From Syngnathus acus (Eukaryota; Chordata; Actinopteri; Syngnathiformes; Syngnathidae), in assembly GCF_901709675.1 (NCBI RefSeq), contig NC_051089.1:248001-312000 (forward strand): 64,000 bases of DNA, in the 5' to 3' direction. Below are positions 49,862 through 64,000 of the stretch, one piece after another (the stretch's first letter is position 1; each line of letters opens with the position of its first letter). The translations under genes were made by a program, and so were the position numbers. The notes below the pieces were generated by a model. That model saw only the letters and a program-made list of their open reading frames with translations, was not told where the DNA came from and did no database searches.

Positions 49862-51701
49862 TCAGCCGCCGCCGCCGCTTTCCCCGCCAGCACACACGTG
49901 TTTGTCCAGCCGGAGCTTGGAAGCCAACTTCTCACCACACGCCTGACAGTCGAAAGCTTTGCCTCGCGTGTGACTTTGCATGTGTTTGACCAGTTTGGAG
50001 TGAAATCTGAAGTTCATGTGGCAGACGGAACACGAGAGCGGTTTCTCTCCGGTGTGGATCCTCACGTGTTCCACCAAACTGGCCTTTCGGGGGAACTTTT
50101 TATCGCAGAAGGAGCAGGCAAAGCGCTTCTCGCCCGTGTGCAGGCGCGCGTGTCTCAGGAGCGACGAGTGGACGCTGAAGCTGGCGTTGCACACCTGACA
50201 GGTGAAGGGCTTCTCGCCCGTGTGCGTTCTCACGTGGTTCACGAAGGTGGACTGAAACCTGAAGGCGGCGCCGCACACGCCGCAGGTGAACGACTTGTGG
50301 CCCGAGTGCTTTTTCATATGGCCCAGGAAGGTGGAGTGAAACTTGAAGGTCATGCGGCACGTCGAACACGAGAAATTGGCATCGCCTCGCGAGGGCTCCT
50401 CGGCCGCCGCCACGGCCCCCCCGGCGTCGGCCGCCGCGTGGCTCCTGGCGTGTCTTTTCAAGTGTCCCTTGCTGCTGTAGGCTTTATCGCATTGAGGACA
50501 TTCAAAGAGTTTGCGGAGACCTCGGGCGTCTTCCTGGTGGGCGTCGCTCTCCGTCACCATTTTCTCAGAGATTTTGCGGGCAACTCGGGCGTCTTCCCGG
50601 TCGGCGTCGCTATCTGTCGCCATCTTCTCTGCGCTCTCGCCTTCATCTTCACTCTTGACGATGACGCACGTCACCGTCAGCTTGCTAAGGTCGCCGGCCT
50701 CGTCCGGCCGCTCCGCCGCCGTTGTCTCCTCTTTGCCGAGGGGGTGCTCCGGATCTTGCGCACCTGCCGCACAAACGAGAAGGCAAACGTTGGCAAAGTC
50801 TTCCCATTCCAGTAAGGCATCCACCTCGCAACATCGACGACGTTTACGTTTTTTTTTTTAAATGCAAAAAAAAAACGTGCTTTACGACGGTGGCTTTTTT
50901 GCGAGTCTGCTTTAAGGGGACAGTGGAAAACCAAAAGCAGGGCTTAATTGCAGAAAACCGCCATCGAGCTTCACCTAACTTTGACTTCTGCACATATTAC
51001 AGACGTGACAAAGTCGCGGGCCACATTGTCGTTCAGAGGGCCGTCCGTTGTTGTTGATGATGATGATGGGAAACCGAACAAATGTTTCATATTGCACGCA
51101 CGCACACACACAGGGGAGGGGGTCAAATGACTGTAGGAAGGGGCTCGGCAATGAGATTGGCCCGTTTCAGATTTTGGGCAATTTAGCAAGAACGAGACGA
51201 GAATCTGATCAAACAAAAGCAAACAACAACAACAAAGGTTCTCTTGCTCCGCCAGCCCGCCTGAGCTTGACACGTGTGTATTGGAGCTATCGCCTTCATA
51301 TTTGGCATTTCGTGGAAGTGAAATGCTCTTCGTTTGACGACTTTTTTCGCTCGTATGAAAAGGCAAACTTTGAAAGTTTGCATAAGTCATCCGTTTTGGT
51401 GAGGGCAGCTTCGTGACGTGAAGCGCTTGACACGGTGCCGCTTCAAGGAAAGCGACAAAAAAGAACAAAAGTGTAAAGAGCAGGAAACAACCTGCTGGAA
51501 ACAACCTGCTGGTGTGCGCGCGTCCACTTGAGGCTTGAAAAGAGCGTCGAGGAGCTGACGCTGTCGCCGGTTCTCCTCTTTGCTACGACAAAGTTCCTCC
51601 TCGTAGTCTGCTATGGTTCTTTCCAACACCGCAAAGACTTCTTCCACGGCCGCGCTCAGCCGCTCGTTGACCAAAGCTCGCAGCATTTGGACTTTAAACA
51701 T
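49862..51701 (-). CDS. C2H2 zinc-finger protein 5 with intact coiled-coil N terminus
   Basis: 365 residues from exons 51701-51506 and 50763-49862, phase 1. The N terminus MFKVQMLRALVNERLSAAVE and DYEEELCRSKEENRRQRQLL matches gene 4. The linker holds a tandem duplication (SEKMVTESDAHQEDAR and AEKMATDSDADREDAR). Finger 1 is CPQCDKAY; after an Ala-rich spacer five more canonical fingers follow, including the unusual CRMTFKF, CGAAFRF and CHMNFRF types, and the last, CQACGEKL, ends HVC. The C terminus ends in a Gly run. A second copy of the exon 1 donor lies 14 nt downstream. Minus-strand ATTAAA at 49825-49820. Predicted nuclear DNA-binding protein. Confidence 0.88.
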
Positions 51702-51980
51702 GTCGCCGGGAGAAGAAGGACGACGACAACAACACGTGTCGCGCGCGCGCGGTTGTCTTTGTTCGCGGCTGACAAGCTCCAAGCTAGCTCGTGCGGCGAA
51801 ATGGCGGCGAATAACCCGGGCGGGCTGCCGATGTGTCTTCCCCCACTTGTACGTGACAAATGAAAAGAGAATGTTCCCAAGTTGAAGCGGTGGCGTACAT
51901 TAGACGGCACAACGTAAAGTAACGTTGCACGGGCTTGAACGTCAGTCAAGTGGCCCTGCCGATCCAGGCTGCTGAATGGT

Positions 51981-52056
51981 TTGCGCATGCGCGGCGACGC
52001 GGCCCAAACGCATTTGCTCAGCCGCGGAGCTGCTCGTGAGGGTACTGCGCATGCGC
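51981..52056. promoter_or_regulatory. Two palindromic NRF1-like sites upstream of zinc-finger gene 5
   Basis: TGCGCATGCGC occurs at about 51982-51992 and again at 52046-52056, about 280-350 bp upstream of the ATG of gene 5 and on the 5' side of the plus-strand zinc-finger relic. It could have served as a bidirectional promoter. Confidence 0.55.
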
Positions 52057-52186
52057 TTGCCATGTCATGGCAAAAAGTGGCCCCTAGGAGGCGACCGCTT
52101 TCTTGCTTCGTTCATGCCCTTTTCGTCTCTCTGTTAGCGTGTTAGCTGCTCACAAAGAACGAGAGACATACGTGCGGGCGTCAAAT

Positions 52187-52798
52187 GTTGCTCCTGCGCC
52201 AAATGTGAGCATAAAAAGACGAGGGGGGGGGGAGGAACAAACGAAGAAAAGAACACCAAAGATGATGAACTCGCATACAGCAGGTTCCTACATAGTCTTC
52301 CTCTTAGGCTGATTACGTTTATGCTCAACATTTCAAATCTGCAAGCTGTGTGCCTTTCTTTTGCAACAACATGAGTGATCAGGCAAAAGATTTAGAATTG
52401 GATTTTCAAATGCAACCACGAGGCATTGAGAAAGTTTTGCAATGGTGTAAAACACCCCCCACAATAAGCCATGTTCTGGTGCCCTGAAGCAGAATTCGCA
52501 ACAACCGGGTGACTGTATTAGACTGATTCTTGTCTCGAGACAACGCAATGACATGCGACGCGTTCTCGTGTGCTGCAGAGGTCCATCAAGTGCAGGTCTC
52601 GCACTTGAAGGAGGAAGAGGAGGCGCTCGCATTAAAGATGAAGAGGAGGAGGCGGAGGAGGGAGGGAGGGAGGGAGGGAGGGAGGGAGCCAGCCTCTACA
52701 GCAAGCGATTCACCGGGAAGGAAGGTCACCTTGAAAGAAGACGCTGCCGTCCGTCCGTCCACACGGGGGTCAAAGCCTTCGGCTACTTGAGCTTGTGA
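52187..52798 (+). pseudogene. Plus-strand C2H2 zinc-finger pseudogene (two exons)
   Basis: The first exon ends KMMNSHTAG at a donor (CAGCAG|GTTCCT, 52283/52284) in phase 1, as in the neighbouring genes. The second exon opens at 52579 and reads EVHQVQVSHLKEEEEALALK, the usual linker start. A (GGGA)n tract at about 52660-52687 then breaks the frame. In another frame a single wrecked finger follows: SLYSKRFTGKEGHLERR and VHTGVKAF, with both finger cysteines lost, then a stop at 52798. Opposite strand to the functional cluster. Probably a dead member killed by microsatellite growth and loss of the finger array. Confidence 0.7.
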
Positions 52799-53208
52799 GT
52801 CAGTTGAGCTTAACAGCCGCAGGGTTGTCAGGATTTGACATTCTGCACGCGCATGTCTGGAGCGGGCCTTTGACTCCAAACACAACAACATTATTTTTGT
52901 TTATCTTTTTACGGTCAAGAATTGAAAGGAAAAGTCGCAACAATTGCATGACTGCGCGCATTCTCAGCGCAGGACTGACGGCGGCGACCGAGCGACCTTC
53001 TCTTTGACTTCGGGTGGCTGGAAAAGATTTCTCAACAATGAACTTGTATCAAAGGAAGTCTGCTTTCTCCAAATCCGTTTTCAGCGTCAACATGTTGAAG
53101 CCGCTCTTTCAACACCCGGCCGGCTACCAAAACATTCCCCGAGAGAAAGCGGGCCAAAGCACAGATGTACCGGCATGTCTTGCGAGTGGGCGGCCGCCCG
53201 CCGTAGCG

Positions 53209-54819
53209 CTAACACGGTTTCCCGTCCGGCTCCGACTGCGAAGCCAACGTGCCGTCACAGCTGCGCTTCTCGGCGGCAGCGTGTTTCCGCATGTGTGTCC
53301 TCAAGTTGCACTTGTGAGCAAAGGTTTGAGCGCACACGGAGCAGGAAAAAGGTTTTTCCCCCGTGTGCGTTCTCATGTGTGCCACCAGAATGGCTTTGGT
53401 AGCGTAGCCTTGGCCGCACACCGAGCAGTGGAAAGGTCTCTCGCCAGTGTGTCTCCTCGTGTGAATCTTCAAACTGCACTTTGACGAGTACCTTTGGCCG
53501 CAGAGCGAACAGGGGAAAGGTCTCTCTCCTGTGTGAGTTCTCACGTGGACCGTCAAAGTGTCCTTGCGGGTGAATCTTTCGCCGCAAGTTGCGCAAGCAA
53601 ATGGTTTCTCTCCGCTGTGTTTCCTGGTGTGAACCAACAGGATGGCCTTTGTGGCGAAGCCTTCGCCGCAGACTGAGCAATCAAAAGGTTTCTCGCCCGT
53701 GTGTCTTCTCACGTGAGCCTTCAAGTTGCTCCTGGAAGAGAAGGTCTGGGTGCAAACTGAACACGGAAAAGGCTTTTCCCCAGTGTGCGTCCTCATGTGC
53801 TCCATCAGCGTGTGCTTCCGGGGGAATCTCTGGCAGCAGAGCGAGCAGGCAAAGGGTTTCTCCCCGGTGTGCGTTCTCACGTGGGACTTCAAATTGCTCT
53901 TGGAAGAGAACTTCTGAGAGCAGAGTGAGCAGGGAAAGGGTTTTTCGCCCGTGTGCGTCATCACGTGCGACCTCAAATGCGTCCTCCTCGTGAAAACGTT
54001 GCCGCAAAAGGCACAAGCGAAGGGCTTTGCTTCGGTCTCGGGGTGGGTGTCGAGCGGGTGGGATAGTGCGGCCGACGCGCCGCCCCCCTCCGACGCACCG
54101 CCCGCCTCCGACGCGCCGCCCGCTTCCGACTCACTTTGACCTCTGTGAAGCTGTGGAGGCTCACCTGGATCATCTTCAGCCTTGACAACCACCCGTATGA
54201 CGGAAAAGCATGCGACGTCAGCCCCGGCTCGCTGCCGCTGCTGCTGCTGCTGCAGACGCTCTCGGGCCTCCTGAGCGATGTCCGTTTCTTCCTTTTCCTC
54301 TTTGACGTCGGGGGGCCCGTCATGCTCCTCTTCCATCTTCACGCGAGGCCACTCGGGTTTCCGTGTGTCTGAATGCTCCTCTCCCGTTGTGGCGCGTGCG
54401 GGCCTGGTGTCTGCAGGACGCAAAACCCAGAAGAAAAAGTCACAGTGTGCGTGCTAGCAACAAACAGGAAGAGGACCCTACATTGGAACAGTGCCTTCTC
54501 AAAGTGAGAACCATGTCTTGCCTTTTTGGCAAAACCTCGACCCCCCCAGTTTGACAGGCGTTTCTTGGACTTGAAAGCTTGGCCCCAAATTTACAGTTGA
54601 CAAACGAGCGAGCGAGCGTCAAAAAGAGCGAAGGCTGCACTTGCCGTTGATAATGTTAATAATAAAAGAATGTTATGTTCACACGCTCGATCCTGTGGAA
54701 TATCAAAACAAGTGTGAGCGTCAAAATGGAAAGCAACCTGCTGCGTGCGAGTTCATGTGAGCGTCCAGGAGTTGACGCTTTTGTTGCTCCTCGCACTCCG
54801 CCCTGGTTCCCGTCCACAT
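53209..54819 (-). CDS. C2H2 zinc-finger protein 6 with truncated N-terminal module
   Basis: 427 residues from exons 54819-54738 and 54410-53209, phase 1. The first exon encodes MWTGTRAECEEQQKRQLLDA and HMNSHAA: the C-terminal half of the coiled-coil module is kept and the MCKVQMLR half is missing. The linker has a Gln run and three GGAS(E/A) repeats (about residues 120-140). Nine canonical C2H2 fingers follow (CAFCGNVF to CSVCAQTF), with TGEKP, SGEKP or TGERP linkers. Finger pairs 5/8 and 2/4 are close copies. A CRE-like TGACGTCA lies about 75 bp upstream of the ATG. Predicted nuclear DNA-binding protein; target unknown. Confidence 0.88.
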
Positions 54820-56876
54820 GTCCGAATCCACAACAACAACAACAACAAAAAGAAGAGAGTTTCTGAACCGTACAACGGACGCGCCGGTGATGACGTCACG
54901 CCACACGCTGTCGCGGGTGCAGTGACGCCGCCACACGTCGCTTCAATTCTTTTCCGACCTCGATCCGGTGCTGACATCTGGTGGCGCTACGACGCAACCG
55001 CTACGCTCTCAAGTGTTAAGATTTGCTGAACTTGCTGAATTCACTTGAGCTTGTCCAAATTGTCCTGGAGATTTCAGCAAGTCGCAACAGTTTCCCATAT
55101 CTGTCATCTTCCGCCAAAGGAGACCGCATGGCTCATTAGCTTTGTGTGTTTTTCCATCATTTGCAAACATCAGCCTTTATTTAAGAAATATTTTTACAGT
55201 TTACCTGACTGTTATGGACCAAACCAGTAATCATTCAATCTGTGTTTTTTTTTTTTTTAAATTTGAAATATCGTATATCAAGGGGTGGAAGTTTAATCAA
55301 TTGTAATCAGCGAATTGATTAATTATTCGTTACGGCCCTTGACTTCGAGCTTTTTTTCTTTTCTTTTTTTAAAAAAAAAAAAAAAAAAAAGCCAACTTTA
55401 AGGTTCCCGCTATGCGTTATCTGAAATTACGTACGTGTGCGCAGGTGCGAGCAGTCAGTGACTAGCACATTTTGGTTGAGCTGAACGTTTGGAATCCGTT
55501 TATTTGTCATTTTCCAGAAGTGAACACATATCAATTGACACGTTGGTGGAGAATCTCAGTGCAGATATAAAAAGATGCACCCTGAAAAGGGAGCAAGCGT
55601 GTCAAAACGAGACGAGGCGTCGTTCCGCGCCAGGTGCTCAGCTGGGCTGGGCTGGGCTAGGCTAGGCTAGGCTAGCATTCAATTACAAACGCCAGCCAAG
55701 CATGTAGCCACAATATATGTCGAATGTCCATGTGCACAACATGATCCTTATTAAATAGTCGTCAGAGCACAAACCAATTAGCATCCACAAATAGTTTGTG
55801 CCAGTGACGTTGGCTGCTTGCAACCTCTTCTGGGGGCAACCTGCCTTATGTTTGAGAGATTGTTCAAGGAAAAACCGACTGAAAATTACTAGAAAAAAAC
55901 AACAACGTCTTAATACCACAAGGCTAAAGAGAGATTATTTGGGTGGGGAACATAAAATAAAACTCTTTGAAGGATCAAGTGAAGCCGGATTGCCGATTCA
56001 AAAACAAAACAAAAAAATTACAAAAAAAAACTTTCTTTCGAGTGAGCAATTAAGTTGCATTCTTCTGAGAATAAAGTCATTGTTGAAATAAAACATTGTT
56101 TTTTGCTAGAAAGACAGTCGCGATATTCCGAAGCTATAACGAGACATACGTTACTGGCAATGCGCCGATCTTGTGCAAATCTCAATTTTTTCTTTGTAAT
56201 GTTTTCGAAAAAACCGTGCAGCCTTGAATACTTCTTTGCGAGGGAACGTATCGCAGCTTTTCCTCGGCTTTCCCAAGCGGGGTGTTTTGTCACCCAATCT
56301 TCCGCTTGGTTGCATGCCGGCTGTTTAAACCCAATCTCTACCGAGGCTTTTGGAGTAAATTGCTTTCAACTATACTGTGGCCACAAGGAAAACTTGCTTC
56401 ACACATGTGTCAAGACACGCAAAAGCGCAACAACTCGGCCGGCCGAGGCCGAGACCGAGCCAGCCAGCGAGCGCCGCGCCGCGCGAGTGTCCCCAAAAAG
56501 CTTCTGGATTTGAGGAAAACGTGGGCTGGCGGTTTTGATCTAGGGACGGCCCGGCCGGCCAAGAAAGGCAAATAACTAGGTGTAAACCTCCCGTCTGGGT
56601 GGGGACTAGACGATGACGTCACATGCTACAGTCTTCCAGAAACACAGCACAGCACAGCACACGTGGGAGTCGCTGATGGTCCGGGGTGCGTGTGGACGTG
56701 ACAAAAAAAAAAAATAGCACAACACACGCACACTGTGGTTTAAAAAGGAACCCCTCCCCCCCCCAAAAAAACGGCGATCCATCCAACTTTGTACCAACTA
56801 AGAGTCCATGAACAAACAGGTGGTGTTATTTCACCACATGCACAGGCAGGTCATATTTACGCTCCCAAAATAGCAA
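54820..56876. other. Intergenic, zinc-finger gene 6 to celf1; CRE-like site at 54891-54898
   Basis: TGACGTCA at 54891-54898 is a perfect CRE palindrome in the likely promoter of zinc-finger gene 6. The rest is AT-rich, with poly-A/poly-T tracts near 55235-55390 and a (GGGCT)n-like run at about 55642-55672. No gene recognised. Confidence 0.45.
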
Positions 56877-56882
56877 TTTATT
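56877..56882 (-). promoter_or_regulatory. celf1 polyadenylation signal (candidate)
   Basis: AATAAA on the minus strand about 775 nt after the celf1 stop; longer 3' UTR forms are possible. Confidence 0.55.
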
Positions 56883-57653
56883 CTCGTACGGTTACGACTT
56901 TTCTCCTCGGAAACGCGTCCAAGTACGTGTCATAACATTCTGTCTCCTTTTGGGTGTGGACCTTGATGGCTCCCACGAGCGATGAGACGAATGATTGAAG
57001 AGAGCCTCGTGACTCTTTGAAATGGAGGTAACTCGTAGCTGTGACGCTGTGACGCTGTGACGCGCGCGCCAGGAGGTCCACTCGAGCCGCTGGACAAACT
57101 CGTGGTTGAAAAGTATACAGCAGATGAATAAGTCGGGCAATAAATAGTTTCCCGGCACACGGGAGAAGTATAAAACCTTCCTGAAATATAAAAATAGAAG
57201 AGGCTCGGTAAACACGTGGGCAGGCGCCTCACCTGCTCTACAAAAAGCCACCACGCCCAAGGAGCGCGTCGCCTCACGGCTTGCCGAGGCCGCGCGCGTG
57301 CGCGCGCGCGCGCTCAGTCGCTCGCTGCTTCTCCGGTGCACGGAGCGTCGAGCGAGACTTTCGTTGCGCGGAAGTTGAAATAGAATCGGGCGTGCAGTGA
57401 ATTGGTGGCATTCCAAAACAGGAGGGAACGTCTTTTTTCCCCCAAGGCGCGCGTGGGCTCGAAGGCGGAACGACCGAGCGCTGGCCGGATGATTCGGACA
57501 TTTGTTCCAGTGGAGAACAGCGAAGGAAAATGAACCACTGTCCAAGTGCAACACGTGGGAACAATGGAAGGTCTTCAAAGGTAGCACAGCAAACAAGAGT
57601 TCCAAAGAAAACACAGCAGCTTGTCGTCCTCGCTGGCCCGGCCCGGCCCGGCT

Positions 57654-63240
<5,587 letters not shown>

Positions 63241-64000
63241 GGTGGCCAAAGAAAAACAAAACGCACACGGGGGAGGATGAGCCACCGACCGGAAGTCAAT
63301 CGTGGCGCCGCTCGCTGAGCGCTCCGCACCCACACGCAGACAACCTGGCCGGCGGAGCGCCGCGGTCAGAGCACGAGGCCGAGGAAGCGCGGCCGGAGGA
63401 TGACAGCCAAAAGGCCTTTGCGGGAAACGCCGATGCCGGCGGGATGGGGGTGGGCGGAGGGGAGGGAGGGCGGAGGGGAGGCGAGGGAGGGAGGCAGGGA
63501 GCGAGGGAGGACGAGCAGGCTGGGCGGGCGGGCGGGCGGGGGCCGCCGTGGCCACAATCAAAATGCTGATGACCCGCGCCGTCGCTTTTGTGAGCGTTTC
63601 TCCTAGGCCAGCAGAACTGGCTGCAGCGTCAGATAAACAGCGTGTCAGATTGATGGCGGCGATAAGGCCCAGCGGGCGCCAATGAAAAGAGGCAGTCAAT
63701 GCGGCCACGCGGGCCGCCCCGTAATCCCGGGACCGGCGCCGCCCAACTGAGTTCCGGCCACGGGGGCTGGATGGGTGGGGGAGGCTGTCAGTTTGGCTCA
63801 GCGCGCCTCCGACCTGATGACTCGGCCAGTTGGCAGAAGCCGCCTACTTCCATTTTGAGTAAGACCCGCAAATACCGGACTCGGAATGTCGTCGGCAATT
63901 ACGTTCCGCTTATGCGGGGTCGGCTCGGCTTCGAGAGGGCTTCAAGCCGGGACTTCAAGTCTAGTTTATTGCCTCCTCCATCTTCCCGGCCGCTTTGACC
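63241..64000. promoter_or_regulatory. celf1 upstream region, GC-rich
   Basis: The 5' UTR and promoter of celf1 should lie here. The stretch 63350-63560 is a GC- and purine-rich block with (GGGA)n and (GGGC)n runs. No TATA box is evident, as expected for a CpG-type promoter. No other gene recognised up to the right edge. Confidence 0.5.

Noticed and set aside
49838-50815. 325-residue plus-strand frame and similar plus-strand frames over every zinc-finger exon
   Set aside because: Antisense shadows of the C2H2 arrays; the repeated linkers keep the opposite strand open. The minus strand carries the CxxC and HxxxH pattern.

Overview
The window is vertebrate nuclear DNA, almost certainly from a teleost fish and probably a percomorph with a compact genome. 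The evidence is intron-split vertebrate genes with mostly short introns, a teleost-style C2H2 zinc-finger cluster with a recurring N-terminal exon, a tRNA-derived SINE, hAT and MITE-like DNA transposons, and very heavy microsatellite content. There are no bacterial or phage features. Exon maps were derived by eye from splice sites, reading phase and remembered family sequences. Every multi-exon gene closes in frame, which is a strong internal check.

Layout, left to right: (1) 1-6219, minus strand: 5' part of vps13c (19 exons, continuing off the left edge), with an 874-bp hAT relic in one intron. (2) 6220-9855: intergenic, with an old interspersed repeat and one copy of a ~765-bp MITE-like element. 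(3) 9856-10456, plus: an AgRP-type neuropeptide gene. (4) 11977-13547 and 16410-17899, minus: two chymotrypsinogen genes, ctrb1-like and ctrl-like, with a second MITE copy between them. (5) 20563-23154, minus: tollip. (6) 23909-35645, minus: a complete 29-exon trpm1 (1437 codons plus stop) with a 21-nt microexon in the pore loop, a GC-AG intron and a duplicated splice donor. (7) 37663-54819, minus: six C2H2 zinc-finger genes, plus plus-strand debris (an orphan first exon at 40531 and a broken two-exon copy at 52187-52798). (8) 57654-63240, minus: complete 13-exon celf1, with a GC donor and a ~61-unit UG array at the ends of its second intron. The right edge is the celf1 upstream region.

The genes do not form a pathway. 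VPS13C moves lipids at membrane contacts, TOLLIP is an endosomal adaptor, TRPM1 is a cation channel of bipolar cells and melanocytes, CELF1 controls RNA processing, the proteases are pancreatic zymogens, and AgRP antagonises melanocortin receptors. In human these genes lie on 15q (VPS13C, TRPM1), 16q (AGRP, CTRL, CTRB) and 11p (TOLLIP, CELF1), so the block mixes several ancestral linkages. AGRP and CTRL are also close neighbours in human.

I did not find a plainly new biological system. The observations most worth testing are the celf1 intron built from CELF1-type binding sites, the trpm1 pore microexon, the in-frame duplicated donor in trpm1, and the graded decay of the N-terminal exon across the zinc-finger cluster.
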